This document shows positions 52,340 to 62,156 of a DNA stretch of 64,000 nucleotides, in pieces. The notes under the pieces were generated by a model. That model had not been told where the DNA came from, made no database searches, and was given only the letters and a program-made list of their open reading frames with translations. The stretch lies in assembly GCA_963763205.1 (NCBI GenBank), contig CAVXNQ010000002.1, forward strand, positions 372,001-436,000, read 5' to 3'. How positions within the stretch are numbered: the stretch's first letter is position 1; each line of letters opens with the position of its first letter. The position numbers were made by a program, and so were the translations under genes. This stretch comes from DDH964 sp963763205. Its GTDB lineage: Bacteria; Desulfobacterota; Desulfuromonadia; Desulfuromonadales; DDH964.

Positions 52340-52816
52340 TCAGTCTCCGGGTACGGGAGTGGCTCCGCCCCCCAATGGCCTTGGCGTCGCCAGCACGGCA
52401 ATGGTCAGGCGCGAGATGCAGACCAGTCGCTCCCGCTCATCAACGATCCGCGTCTCCCAGATCTGGGTTCGTCCCCCCAGGTGCAGCGGCCGGGTGGTGC
52501 CGTACACCCAGCCCCCGGTCATGGCGCGCACATGGTTGGCATTGATCTCCAGGCCGACACAGCTGTAACGGCGCTTGTCGACGGTCAGATAAGCGGCAAA
52601 ACTGCCCAGGGTCTCGGCCAGCGCCACCGATGCGCCGCCGTGGAGCAGGCCCGCCGGCTGCCGGGTGCGCTCGTCAACGGGCATTCGCGCCCTGAGCCAG
52701 TCGTCGCCGATGGCAGTAAACTCGATCCCCAAGTGGGCGACCATGTTCTGTCCGGCGAGGCGGTTCAACGCCTCGACGTTGACCGGATGGTACCAGATCG
52801 ACTTTTCCTGCTTCAT
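52340..52816 (-). CDS. Hotdog-fold thioesterase, PaaI/MenI-like
   Basis: A 158-residue acyl-CoA thioesterase. QPAGLLHGGASVALAETLGS is the HGG region with the catalytic acid in the following helix, and GLEINANHVRAMTGGWVYGT and RTQIWETRIVDERERLVCISRLT are standard. Members hydrolyse dihydroxynaphthoyl-CoA or phenylacetyl-CoA-type substrates; the substrate here is unknown. It stands alone upstream of the liv operon direction. Confidence 0.9.
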   Translation of the reverse strand: MKQEKSIWYHPVNVEALNRLAGQNMVAHLGIEFTAIGDDWLRARMPVDERTRQPAGLLHGGASVALAETLGSFAAYLTVDKRRYSCVGLEINANHVRAMTGGWVYGTTRPLHLGGRTQIWETRIVDERERLVCISRLTIAVLATPRPLGGGATPVPGD

Positions 52817-53084
52817 TCCCGCTCTCCTTTTTCCCTGCCGCTGGCGAGACTCCCGAGCCAGGCAGACTGCCGGCCGCGGAGATCATCCAGGGGGAAACTA
52901 CTCCCCGCCCGGTTGACGCCCCCCTGCTGCTTGTTACATTTGTGCAATGCGGCGCGGGACGCGTAATCTGCCCTTCCGGGCACTTCTTCGCTCCGGATGG
53001 CGGTTGATTTTTCTGTTGCCGAACCAGCTGCACCGTGACGGCGGCTGGGACCGACAGCATTCTCCCCATCCTCAGGAGTCCACG

Positions 53085-53588
53085 ATGACGAACCGAAGTT
53101 TCTTCCGTGTGCTGTGCTTGGCCCTTTTGGTGTGCGGACTGAGTGCCCCTTTCGCCTATGCCGCGGCGCCCGATGATGCCCAGGCCCTGCAAGGAATCAG
53201 TGTGGCCCGGGCAGCCTTCGACGTCAGCCGCTCCCGCCCCGACACCCTGGTCGGCGCCATGAAGCTGGTCGCCGAGACCCGGGACGGGCTGCTGCGACAG
53301 GGGGTCAAACCCGACCTGGTGGTCCTCTTCCGCGGCCCGTCCGTGACCCTGCTCAGCACCGACCGCAAGGGGCTGGACAGCGACGAGCAGCAGCTGCTCG
53401 AGGAGCTTGATCGGCAGATCAAGAGCCTGGAGGAGGCGGGGGTCAAGTTCAACGTCTGCGCCATCGCCACCCGCCTCTTCAAGGTCGACAACCACCACCT
53501 GCTGCCGGGACTGGAGCCGGTGGGCAATGCCCTGATTTCCCTGATCGCCCTGCAGCAGAAGGGGTACGCTCTGGTCCCCCTCTACTGA
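53085..53588 (+). CDS. Exported DsrE-family protein
   Basis: A 167-residue periplasmic protein. The signal peptide ends near FAYAAA (residue 27). The rest is a DsrE/DsrF-like fold: DLVVLFRGPSVTLLS, then a helix with LEELDRQIKSLEEAGVKFNVC and a final VGNALISLIALQQKGYALVPL. One Cys at VKFNVCAIA corresponds to the position of the sulfur-relay Cys in some relatives. AGGAGTCCACG precedes the ATG. It is two bases before the carrier gene, so they are translated together. Confidence 0.85.
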   Translation: MTNRSFFRVLCLALLVCGLSAPFAYAAAPDDAQALQGISVARAAFDVSRSRPDTLVGAMKLVAETRDGLLRQGVKPDLVVLFRGPSVTLLSTDRKGLDSDEQQLLEELDRQIKSLEEAGVKFNVCAIATRLFKVDNHHLLPGLEPVGNALISLIALQQKGYALVPLY

Positions 53589-53590
53589 CC

Positions 53591-55375
53591 ATGACTGCCC
53601 GCGGAAGCTTCTCAGCGGGGTCGGCCGGAGCTTCACGGCCAGGCCTGCTCTGGTTTTTGGCCGGGTTCTTCGCCCTGCTCGCGGCGCTGGCGCCGGCAGC
53701 GTCCGCCCGGGCCGATCAACCGCCCCACGTCCCCCACCTCTTCATTTCCGGATTCGTCCTCGATGCCCACCGCGCCCCGGTCCGCGAAGCGCGACTGCGC
53801 CTGGCCGTCGACGGCCGCCCCCGGCAGCTGCGCATCCACGGTATAGAGAGCCCGAGCCTGGTGACCGGCGCCGATGGTGAGTTCCTCGCCGACACCGCGC
53901 TGGACGGAAAGCTCAAAGCCGGGAAGACGGTGACCCTGACCATCGACAAGCCCGGGTTCCGCACCGCCACCGTGAACCTGGCGCCCGCCGCCTTCGCCAC
54001 CCGCGACGGCGATTACCTGGCGGAGCGCGAGGTGATGCTCAGCCGTCACGTTGGCTTCGGCTTCTGGCTCGCCGCCGCCGTGCTGCTCGGCGTCTACCTG
54101 CTGATCACCCTCGAGCTGATCCACCGCACCGTGGTCGCCATGCTCGGCGCCTCGTTCCTCCTCGCCCTGTCGGCCATCGGCGGCAAATTCATTCCCGAGC
54201 TGCGGATCATCTCCTTTGCCGGGGCGGTGGCCAAGATCGACTTCAACGTCATCTTCCTGCTCTTCGGGATGATGGTCATCGTCGGCGTGCTCAAGGAATC
54301 GGGTCTCTTCCAGTGGGCGGCGGCCCGCTGCTACAGCCTGGCCCGGGGGCGCATCCTGGTGCTGAGCGTCATGCTGATGCTGCTGACGGCGATCGCCTCG
54401 GCCTTTCTCGACAACGTCACCACCATGCTGCTGATCGCCCCGGTGACCATCGAAATCGCCGTCGCCCTGGGCATTTCGCCGCTCGCTTTCCTCCTCCCGG
54501 AAATCATGGCGGCCAACGTCGGCGGGGCCGCGACGCTGATCGGCGACCCCCCCAACATCATGATCGGCTCCTACGCCGGACTGACCTTTCTCGATTTTCT
54601 CGGGAACCTGGGGCTGATCTGCGTGCTGGCCCTGCTTCCCCTGGTGCTGCTCAGCCGCCGCTTCTTCGGCGCCGACTACGAAACGGCGGCGGTTGAGGAC
54701 CGCGGGCAATTCGCCCGCGAACTGCGCGCGGCCCACCGCATCACCGACCGCAGCCTGCTCGGCGTCGGCCTCGTCATCCTGGTCCTGGTCATCGGCCTCT
54801 TCACCAGCCACGGCTACTGGCACATGGAGGTCAGCGTCGCCGCGCTGATTGGCGCGGCCCTCCTCTTCAGTTATGCGCTGCTGACCGGCCGCGTGCGCCT
54901 GCAGGAGTTCATCGAGCGCGAGATCGACTGGGGGACCCTGCTCTTCTTCATCTTCCTGTTCATGATCATCGGCGCTGTCGAAGAGGCCGGGCTGCTTGCG
55001 GCGATCGCCGACGGCATCCTGCATCTTTCCAGGGCCCACCTCGGCCTGGCCATCGCCCTGATCCTCTGGGGCTCGGCGCTGGCCAGCGCTTTTGTCGACA
55101 ACATCCCCTTCACCGCCACCATGCTGCCGGTCACCGCCTACCTCAGCCAGGCCATACCCGGCGCCGAAGGGCACGTGCTGTGGTGGGCCCTGGCCCTCGG
55201 CGCCTGCTTCGGCGGCAACGGCACCCTGATCGGCGCCTCGGCCAACGTCGTCACCGTCGGCATCGCCGAGGCCCGCGGCTATCACATCGGCTTTCTGCGC
55301 TTCTTCCGCTTCGGTTTCCTCTACATGCTGATCAGTGTGGCGCTCTGCCACCTCTGGCTGATCCTCGTCTTCTAA
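53591..55375 (+). CDS. SLC13/ArsB-type carrier with an N-terminal carboxypeptidase-regulatory-like domain
   Basis: A 594-residue membrane carrier. An N-terminal hydrophobic segment (about 18-36) and a beta-sandwich domain of about 100 residues (VLDAHRAPVREARLRLAVDG, KAGKTVTLTIDKPGFRTATV) stand before ten or more membrane helices. The carrier core shows LLFGMMVIVGVLKESGLFQW, FLDNVTTMLLIAPVTIEIA, GGAATLIGDPPNIMIGS and AFVDNIPFTATMLPV, two inverted half-repeats of the ion transporter superfamily. Substrate unknown: Na+/H+, dicarboxylate, arsenite or sulfate are all represented in relatives. Coupling with a DsrE gene hints at a sulfur compound. Confidence 0.85.
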   Translation: MTARGSFSAGSAGASRPGLLWFLAGFFALLAALAPAASARADQPPHVPHLFISGFVLDAHRAPVREARLRLAVDGRPRQLRIHGIESPSLVTGADGEFLADTALDGKLKAGKTVTLTIDKPGFRTATVNLAPAAFATRDGDYLAEREVMLSRHVGFGFWLAAAVLLGVYLLITLELIHRTVVAMLGASFLLALSAIGGKFIPELRIISFAGAVAKIDFNVIFLLFGMMVIVGVLKESGLFQWAAARCYSLARGRILVLSVMLMLLTAIASAFLDNVTTMLLIAPVTIEIAVALGISPLAFLLPEIMAANVGGAATLIGDPPNIMIGSYAGLTFLDFLGNLGLICVLALLPLVLLSRRFFGADYETAAVEDRGQFARELRAAHRITDRSLLGVGLVILVLVIGLFTSHGYWHMEVSVAALIGAALLFSYALLTGRVRLQEFIEREIDWGTLLFFIFLFMIIGAVEEAGLLAAIADGILHLSRAHLGLAIALILWGSALASAFVDNIPFTATMLPVTAYLSQAIPGAEGHVLWWALALGACFGGNGTLIGASANVVTVGIAEARGYHIGFLRFFRFGFLYMLISVALCHLWLILVF

Positions 55376-55391
55376 TTCTCTTGCGCCCGGC

Positions 55392-56370
55392 TCATGTCAG
55401 CCGTTCGTCGAGCACGCCGGCAAAGACCGCCAGGGTTTTGCTGCGGCGCAGCTCGCGCACCGTCCCTGCCAGCTCCGGCTCGGCAATGAACGCCAGAACC
55501 TCCTTGAGCTTGGCCAGTACCTGGGCTTCGCCGCAGAAGAGTTCCCGATAGGCCTCCGCCAGCTCCCGCAGGTAGGCCTGCAGCTCCCGGCGCCGCACCG
55601 CCGGAGCCGACGGCTGTGGAGTATTCTTGCGCAGGCGGGTGAAGAGCTGCGGATCGCCGATCGCGCCGCGGCCGAGCATCAGTCCCGTCGCCCCGGTCTC
55701 TTCGAGCAGAGTGCGGCCCGCCGCGGCGTCGACGATATCGCCGTTGGCGATTACCGGCAGGTGAGTGGCCGCCGCCACCACCGCCGTCAACCGGTGGTCG
55801 GCCGTCCCGGCGTACTTCTGCACCACGGTGCGCGGATGGAGGATGAGAAAATCGATGCCGGCCGCTTCCAGGACCGGTAGCAGCGCGAAGATCTGCCGTG
55901 GGTCGTCGTAGCCGGCGCGCAGCTTCACCGACAGGCTGCAGTCCACGGCAAGCGCGCAGCGCGCCGAGCAGCTCCGGCAGCAGCTCCGGCCGGCGCAGCA
56001 TGCCGCCCCCGGTCAGCCCGGAACTCATCCGCCCGTAGGGGCAGCCCATGTTGAGATTCAGATGCTCGGCTCCCGCGGCGCGCGCCGCCCGGGCCGCCGC
56101 GACCAGCCCTTCGCGGTCGTGACCGACCAGCTGCACCACCAGCGGCACCTGCGCCGGCGGCGGCACGATCTCGCGCCGGTCGGCCGCGGCGAGCAGTCCC
56201 TTCGCACCCCCTTTGGCCCGCAAAAACTCGGTGAAGACCACGTCCGGGCGGACCGACCGGCAGAACCAGGCGCGCAGCGCGCGGTTGGTCAGCCCCTGCA
56301 GGGGGGCGAGCATCAGCGGCCGGGTTCCGGCCGCCCACGGGAGCTGGCGCCCAGCACGCAGCGCGCTCAT
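55392..56370 (-). CDS. tRNA-dihydrouridine synthase (frameshifted)
   Basis: About 326 residues. MLAPLQGLTNRALRAWFCR gives the FMN-binding start, NLNMGCPYGRMSSGLTGGGM the active Cys region, SVKLRAGYDD, ILHPRTVVQKYAG and VIANGDIVDAAAG the barrel, and GLMLGRGAIGDP the phosphate site. The enzyme reduces uridines in tRNA D-loops. One T must be removed near 55950 to join ALRA with AVDCSLSVKL. The start at 56370 overlaps the stop of cobD, which places this housekeeping gene at the end of a cobalamin operon. Confidence 0.87.
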
Positions 56371-57470
56371 GCCCGAATCCCGCCGGGGGCGGCGAGGATG
56401 TCTGCCAGGGCAGCCACCAGGCGCTGCTGTTCCTGCCGGGGACGGACCGCCAGACGCAGGTAGCGATCGTCCAACGGCGGAAAATTGCCACAGGCGCGCA
56501 CCAGGATTCCGCGACGGTAGAGCCGCGCGGCCACCTCGGCGGCTCCGGGAGCGGCGGGATCCAGGCGGGCCAGCAGATAGTTGGCCGCCCCGGGGAAGAC
56601 ACGCAAACCGAGGCCGGTCAGGGCGGCCGCCAGTTCCGTACGCAGCTGTGGCACCAGCAGGGCACTCTCCCGGCGAAAATCGTCGGCATCCAGACAGGCG
56701 CTGGCTGCAGCCAGCGCCGGGGTGGAGAGGGTCCACGGCTCTCGGGCGGCGGCCAGGCGCGCCACCCCCATCGGTGGCCCAACCAGGAACCCGGCGCGCA
56801 GTCCGGGGATGGCGTAATATTTGGTCAGGGAGCGCAGCAGGTAGAGGTTGTGGTGGTAGCCGACCCGGTCGAGCAGCGAGCGCTCGGGGCAGAAATCGGC
56901 AAAGGCCTCGTCGACCACCAGCAACGCCTGTTCGCGCAGGGCGAAGGCAAGCTCCTCGAGGAGGTTCGGGGGGATGGCTAAGCCGCTCGGGTTGCCGGGG
57001 TTGGCGAGCAGCACCAACTCGATTTCCGAGCCCACTGCGGAAAGCAGTGCCGCAGGATCGAGCCGGAAGCCCTGCTCCGGGTCGAGGTCGAAGGATTCCA
57101 AGGGAACGCCGGCCTGCTCCAGGCTGCGGGCGTATTCGCTGAAGGCCGGCCGCACCAGCAGCGCTCGCCGCGGCCGCAACACCCGCGGCAGAAGGTAGAT
57201 CAGTTCCGTGGAGCCGGCGGCGGGGAGGATCGCCGCGGGGTCCAGGCCATGGTGAACGGCCACGGCCTCGCGCAGCGTCGCCGCATCGATCTCGGGGTAA
57301 TGAACCGCCCGGGGCAGCGCATCGCGAACGGCCGCCAGCACGGCCTGCGGCATCCCCAGCGGGTTGATGCTCGCCGAAAAGTCGAGCACCGCCTCCGGTG
57401 CCAGCCCCAGTTCCCGGGCGGCACGGGCCACGCCGCCGCCGTGGGCGGGGGGAAGGACGATGGGGGTCAT
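56367..57470 (-). CDS. cobD: L-threonine-O-3-phosphate decarboxylase
   Basis: A 367-residue PLP enzyme of the histidinol-phosphate aminotransferase fold that makes the aminopropanol linker of cobalamin. The early HGGGVARAARELGLAPE and LDFSASINPLGMP are CobD marks; LANPGNPSGLAIP, VDEAFADFCPE and SLTKYYAIPGLRAGF, with the PLP Lys, follow. Context in a cobalamin cluster supports this over a histidine-pathway aminotransferase. It overlaps dus by ATGA. Confidence 0.9.
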   Translation of the reverse strand: MTPIVLPPAHGGGVARAARELGLAPEAVLDFSASINPLGMPQAVLAAVRDALPRAVHYPEIDAATLREAVAVHHGLDPAAILPAAGSTELIYLLPRVLRPRRALLVRPAFSEYARSLEQAGVPLESFDLDPEQGFRLDPAALLSAVGSEIELVLLANPGNPSGLAIPPNLLEELAFALREQALLVVDEAFADFCPERSLLDRVGYHHNLYLLRSLTKYYAIPGLRAGFLVGPPMGVARLAAAREPWTLSTPALAAASACLDADDFRRESALLVPQLRTELAAALTGLGLRVFPGAANYLLARLDPAAPGAAEVAARLYRRGILVRACGNFPPLDDRYLRLAVRPRQEQQRLVAALADILAAPGGIRA

Positions 57471-57570
57471 CGGCTGTTGACCGCAGCCGGCGGCGGGACG
57501 GGGCTGGCATGATGCATGGGGGAAGGGCTCCTTTCGGAAAGGGGGGCCCGCAGGCCCGGGGCGGTGACTC

Positions 57571-58518
57571 TCACCAGAGGGTCGGCAGGCCGCAGATCAG
57601 CAGCCCCAGGCCGAGCCCGAAAAAGGCGGTCAGGTACATCAGCCGGATGGTGGCCCGGAAGGTGGCCAGCGTCGGCGGCCGGTCGGGATCGCCGAGGGTC
57701 GGCTTTTCGAAGCGCTGCCCGAAGTAGGTAGCCGGCCCGCCGAGCTGCACGCCGAGGGCGCCGGCCACAGCCGCCTCGGGGAAACCGGCGTTGGGGCTGG
57801 CTGGCTTGCGGGCATCGCGCAGCATGATGCGCAGGGCGTTCCAGCCGTTGAGGCCGAGAGGAATGGCGGCCAATACCATCAGCAGGCCGGTCAGCCGCGC
57901 CGGCAGCAGGTTGACCCAATCGTCGAGGCGCGCCGCCGCCCGGCCGAGTTCCCGGTAGCGGTCGTCGCGGTAGCCGACCATCGAATCGAGAGTGTTGACC
58001 GCCTTGTAAAGGAGCCCGAGCACCGGACCGCCGAGAAAGAGATAGAAGAGAGGGGCGATCACCCCGTCCGAGGTGTTCTCCGCCACCGTCTCGATGCAGG
58101 CGCGCAGGATTCCCGCCTCGTCGAGGCCGCCGGTTTCGCGGCCGACGATCAGCGCCAGGCTGCGCCGGGCCTCGTCGATGTTGCCGGCTTCGAGCCAGGC
58201 GACAACCCGCCGGCTTTCGACATGCAGGGAATGCAGGGCGAGGGTAGTGAAGGCCAACCACAGGGCGGCGGCTACCCCCAGCCAGGGATGGATCTCGGCG
58301 GCCAGGCGCAGCCCTCCCCAGGCAACCAGGCCGGTGATCGCCAGGGTCAGGCTCACCAGCAGGATCCCCGTGGCGCGGCGCCGCTCGAACAGGCCGACCA
58401 GCAGGGTTTCCAGGTAGTTGATCAGGGTGCCGATCCAGATCACCGGATGCGGCAGGAGGCGGGGGTCGCCGAGGAGCAGATCGAAGCCGAAGGCAGCGGC
58501 CACCAGCCAGGCGTTCAT
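57571..58518 (-). CDS. cbiB: Adenosylcobinamide-phosphate synthase
   Basis: A 315-residue membrane enzyme that attaches aminopropanol phosphate to cobyric acid. FGFDLLLGDPRLLPHPVIWIG is the family start; LVGRETGGLDEAGILRACIETVAENTSDGVIAPLFY and NTLDSMVGYRDDRY are the conserved loops, and hydrophobic helices surround them. The ATG at 58518 overlaps the stop of cobQ by ATGA. The 100-base gap to cobD holds nothing recognisable. Confidence 0.93.
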   Translation of the reverse strand: MNAWLVAAAFGFDLLLGDPRLLPHPVIWIGTLINYLETLLVGLFERRRATGILLVSLTLAITGLVAWGGLRLAAEIHPWLGVAAALWLAFTTLALHSLHVESRRVVAWLEAGNIDEARRSLALIVGRETGGLDEAGILRACIETVAENTSDGVIAPLFYLFLGGPVLGLLYKAVNTLDSMVGYRDDRYRELGRAAARLDDWVNLLPARLTGLLMVLAAIPLGLNGWNALRIMLRDARKPASPNAGFPEAAVAGALGVQLGGPATYFGQRFEKPTLGDPDRPPTLATFRATIRLMYLTAFFGLGLGLLICGLPTLW

Positions 58519-60825
58519 CGTGCGCCTCCCGGCGGCGCCAGGCGCGCAAGCAGCGGCCCCAGGCGCAGGTGGCGTTGGAGATGAGCCGCCAGCCGGTCCA
58601 GTTCCCGATCGAGGTCGACCGGCTCGGCAGACTGGGGTTCGGGCAGCCCGCGGCGGCGGCGCAGTTCGGCCAGCAGCGCCCGCCCGCAGCCCCTCGTTGT
58701 CGAACAGGCCATGCAGATAGCTCCCCCAGACCCGGCCGTCCGGGGAGATGGCGCCGTCCTCCAGATGGGTGCCGCGCCCGGAGCGCCGGTCGATCAGCAG
58801 CAGCGGCCGTGCCAGGGCACCGCGCCGGGTCTCGCCGAGGTGGATCTCGTACCCCTGCAGCCGACTCCCGGCAGCCAGGCCGCAGAGTCCGTCTTCGGCC
58901 GCCACCCGGGCCTCGACCTGGTGGGTCTGCTTGACGGCGTGCAGAACCGTCGCCACGTCGAGGAGGCCGAGCCCCTCCGCTGCGACCTGCTCCGATTCGA
59001 TGCCCTCCGGGTCGGCCAGCTCCCGGCCGAGCATCTGGAAACCGCCGCAGATGCCGACGATCCGTCCGCCCCCGGCGTGGTAATCGTGGATCGCCCGCGC
59101 CAGCCCGCTCTTGCGCAGGAACTGGAGATCGGGGATGGTGCTCTTGGTGCCGGGGAGGATCAACAGGTCGAGCCCGGCCAGCTGTTCAGGGCGTTCGAGA
59201 TACTGCAGGGCGACCCCCCGCTCCCGCTCCAGGGCATCAAAATCGCTGAAGTTGGCGATGCGCGGCAGGCGCACCACGCCGATGCGCAGCTCGTCGTCGG
59301 TCGCCGCCCGTCCCTTGCGCGCCAAGGCCAGGGAATCCTCGGCGGGCAGCTGCAAATCGAGCCAGGGGACGACGCCGAGAACCGGCACCCCGGTGCGATC
59401 CTCGACCAGTTCGATGCCGGAGCGCAGCAGCTCCGCGTCGCCGCGGAAGCGGTTGATGATCACCCCCGCCACCCGGCTGCGCTCTTCAGGGGTCAACAGC
59501 TCCAGCGTGCCGAGGATGCTGGCGAAAACCCCGCCGCGCTCGATGTCGGCGACCAGCAGCACCGGCGCTCCGGCCAGGGCCGCGGCGCGCAGATTGACGA
59601 TGTCGTGGTCGCGCAGGTTGATCTCGGCGATGCTCCCCGCCCCCTCCAGGACGACGACCTCGTGGGCCGCGGCCAGCCGCTGGTAGGACTCCTCGACCCG
59701 CGCCCAGGCCTCGGCCTTGTAGCGATGGTACTCGCGCACGGTCATGTTGCCCACCGCTCGCCCCTGGACGATCACCTGGGAGCCGGTTTCCGAGTTCGGC
59801 TTGAGCAGCACCGGATTCATGTCGGTGTGCGGCGGGATGCCGCAGGCCGCCGCCTGCAGCGCCTGGGCGCGGCCGATCTCCCCCCCTTCGGCGGTCACCG
59901 CAGAGTTGAGCGCCATGTTCTGCGCCTTGAAGGGCGCAACCCGGTAGCCGCGGTTCTTGAGGATGCGGCAGAGTCCGGCGGCGATGACGCTCTTGCCGAC
60001 GTCCGAGCCAGTGCCGCCGATGAAGAGCGCATTGCACTTTTCAGGCTCAAGAGCTGGCTCTTCACCTTGGACCTTGGACCTTGGACCTTGGACCTGATAC
60101 CCCCGCGGCGTCACCATCCGCCCCCGCGCGTCGACCAGCGTCTGGCTGTTGCCGACGACGACGAGCGAGAGCATGTCGACCTCGGCCGCGACCAGGCCGG
60201 CGAGATTGATCACGGTGACCGTCTCGTCGTCGCGGCAGGCGTTGCGCACGATGCCGACCGGGGTCGCCGGGCCGCGGTGGCGCAGCAGGATCGCCGCCGC
60301 CTCGCCGAGCTGGGTGGTGCGGCCGCGGCTCTTGGGATTGTAGAGGGCGACGACGAAATCGGCGGCGGCGGCCGCCTCCAGGCGGCGGCGGATCAGCGCC
60401 CAGGGGGTCAACAGATCGGAGAGGGAGACGACGGCGAAGTCGTGCATCAGCGGCGCGCCGAGACGGGCGGCGGCGGCCTGTACCGCCGAGACCCCAGGGA
60501 CCACTTCGACGGCGATGTCGGGGGCCTCAGTCGGCTGCAGCTCCAGCGCCAGGCCGGCCATGCCGTAGATCCCGGCATCCCCCGATGAGACCAGCGCCAC
60601 CTGCCGACCCGCAGTGGCGAGCCGCAACGCCTCGCGGCAGCGCTCGACCTCCTTCATCATCCCCGAGGAGACGACCTCCTTGCCGGCGAGCAGCTCCGGG
60701 ATCAGGTCGAGATAGGTCTTGTAGCCGACCACCGTTTCGGCCGCGGCGATGGCCGCGCCAGCCGCCGGGGTCAGGTGATCGAGAGCGCCGGGGCCAAGCC
60801 CGACGACGTAGAGTTTGCCGGTCAT
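58515..60825 (-). CDS. cobJ-cobQ: CobJ-CobQ in-frame fusion (precorrin-3B methyltransferase and cobyric acid synthase), frameshifted near its end
   Basis: Residues 1 to about 243 are a complete CobJ/CbiH: KLYVVGLGPGALDHLTPAA, SSGDAGIYGMAGLALEL, EVVPGVSAVQAAAARLGAP, VALYNPKSRGR and SLVVVGNSQTLVD. After a linker made of a 7-base tandem repeat follows CobQ/CbiP: CNALFIGGTGSDVGKSVIAAG, PFKAQNMALNSAVTAEGGE, RVAGVIINRFRGD, ILPGTKSTIPDL and GGFQMLGREL with the glutaminase Cys in GICGG. One G must be dropped near 58690 to read GLRAALLAELRRRRGL and stop at 58515; without that the frame runs falsely into cbiB. The two enzymes act at distant steps of the pathway, so fusion gives no obvious channel. Confidence 0.85.
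60064..60095. repeat. 7-base tandem repeat in the CobJ-CobQ linker
   Basis: CCTTGGA occurs four times in succession from 60065, plus a partial copy. It encodes the QGPRSKVQG-type linker. Since the unit is not a multiple of three, gain or loss of one copy would put cobQ out of frame with cobJ. Confidence 0.9.
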
Positions 60826-60856
60826 AAAATACTTTCGCAAAAATCGTTTAAGGCGG

Positions 60857-61018
60857 CTCTCACCCGTTCGCTGCACTCACTATGAGATCACGGAGGGCAC
60901 AGAGAACGGCAAATGCTTCTTTCCTTTTAAACCTGATCAGGCTTCGGGTCTTCGCCTGCCTTCAAGCTTTCCTTTGTGATCTCGGTGTGCTCTAGCGACT
61001 GTAAGGAGCGAGTGAGAG
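60857..61018. repeat. Dispersed intergenic element, copy 1
   Basis: CTCTCACCCGTTCGCTGCAC at the left end and GCGACTGTAAGGAGCGAGTG plus AGAG at the right are imperfect inverted termini. Internally it has a CACGGAGGGCACAGAGA block and TTTGTGATCTCGGTGTG. The same arrangement recurs at 62157-62282. There is no gene inside. Confidence 0.75.
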
Positions 61019-61025
61019 ACGATGT

Positions 61026-62081
61026 TCAGCCTTGGCCAATTTCCGCCACCGCCACGGTGACGTTGCCCAGCTTCTTCTTGCGCACCAGCAGGCCGGTCGC
61101 GCCGGCAGAGAGGAGCGCGGCCGGCTCGCAGACGCCGCTGGCGCCCACCGCGGCCAGGGCATGAACCGAGGGGGGACTCGGCGCGGCCACGGCATTCAGC
61201 GCCGCCGGCGGGTGGAAATCGACGCGCAGCCGGTGACGTTCGGCGAAGGCGAGCAGACCGGCCTCGTCCGACTTGGCGGTGATAGTGGCCACCACCGCCA
61301 GGCTCGCGAAGGCCAGAAAGGCCTCGGATAAGACCTCCCGTACCGCCGCTTCAATCTCCTCGGCGCTGGTGCCGCGATTGCAGCCCAGGCCAACGGCCAG
61401 GTTCCGGGGACGCAGCACCAGCAACCCGGGGGTCCGGTCGAGTTGGGGCAGGTAGCGGTTGCTGACGAAGACCGTCCCGGCCGCCTGCGCCTGCAGCGCC
61501 GCGGCGAAGGTGCCGAAACGTTCGATCTGGGGAAGTGCCGCAAAGGGGGCCGCGACGCTGCCGTCCCGGTCGACCAGGGCGATGCGTTCGCCGCGCAGCA
61601 GCAGGCTGTTGAGGGTCTTGACGCGCGCCAGCGGCTCGACGCCGTAGCCGAGGCGCCGTGCGACATCATCCCAGGCCGGCAGCCCGTTGACATCGGTGGC
61701 GGTGGTAATCACCGCGGTGCCGCCCAGCCGTTCGGCCAGTTCCCCGGCCAGTTCGTTGGCTCCTCCCAGATGGCCGGAAAGGAGACTGATGGCGAACCGC
61801 CCGGCCTCGTCCAGCACCACCACCGCCGGATCGGCCGCCTTCCCTTTCAGGTGGGGGGCCAGGGTGCGAACCACGATTCCGGTCGCCATGATGCAGACCA
61901 GGCCGTCGATCTCGGCAAAGAGGCGCGGCAGCAGCGTCGTCAGAGATTCTGAAAAGTAGCGGCAGCCGTCCGCGGCCCGCAGCCGCTGCGGTAGCCAGAC
62001 CTCGGCGCTTTCGGACTCGCGGCCGATGCGGCGGGCCAGGTCGGCCCCTCCTTCAGTGATGGCGACGACGGCGAGGTTCAT
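61026..62081 (-). CDS. cbiG: Cobalt-precorrin-5A hydrolase
   Basis: A 351-residue enzyme that opens the ring lactone and releases acetaldehyde in the anaerobic pathway. N-terminal LAVVAITEGGADLARRI, IMATGIVVRTLAPHL and LLSGHLGGANELAGELAERL are typical; the C-terminal domain starts NLAVGLGCNRGTSAEEIEAAV and holds GASGVCEPAALL. Its presence identifies the oxygen-independent route. It lies between two copies of a dispersed repeat. Confidence 0.93.
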   Translation of the reverse strand: MNLAVVAITEGGADLARRIGRESESAEVWLPQRLRAADGCRYFSESLTTLLPRLFAEIDGLVCIMATGIVVRTLAPHLKGKAADPAVVVLDEAGRFAISLLSGHLGGANELAGELAERLGGTAVITTATDVNGLPAWDDVARRLGYGVEPLARVKTLNSLLLRGERIALVDRDGSVAAPFAALPQIERFGTFAAALQAQAAGTVFVSNRYLPQLDRTPGLLVLRPRNLAVGLGCNRGTSAEEIEAAVREVLSEAFLAFASLAVVATITAKSDEAGLLAFAERHRLRVDFHPPAALNAVAAPSPPSVHALAAVGASGVCEPAALLSAGATGLLVRKKKLGNVTVAVAEIGQG

Positions 62082-62156
62082 GGAGTAAAAACCCGATTCT
62101 TAGAAGGTACCGACCGCAAACTGCGGTGAGCCGTCAGGGAGAAACCCCAAGGGCGT

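Noticed and set aside
55372..57510. 712-residue minus-strand frame across dus and cobD
   Set aside because: Only its middle part, the N-terminal half of dus, is real; the rest is an out-of-frame reading of cobD and dus.
57571..60876. A single 1101-residue CobJ-CobQ-CbiB protein
   Set aside because: The CobQ end in another frame is complete and stops at 58515, and cbiB has its own ATG overlapping it; the apparent triple fusion comes from one extra G near 58690.
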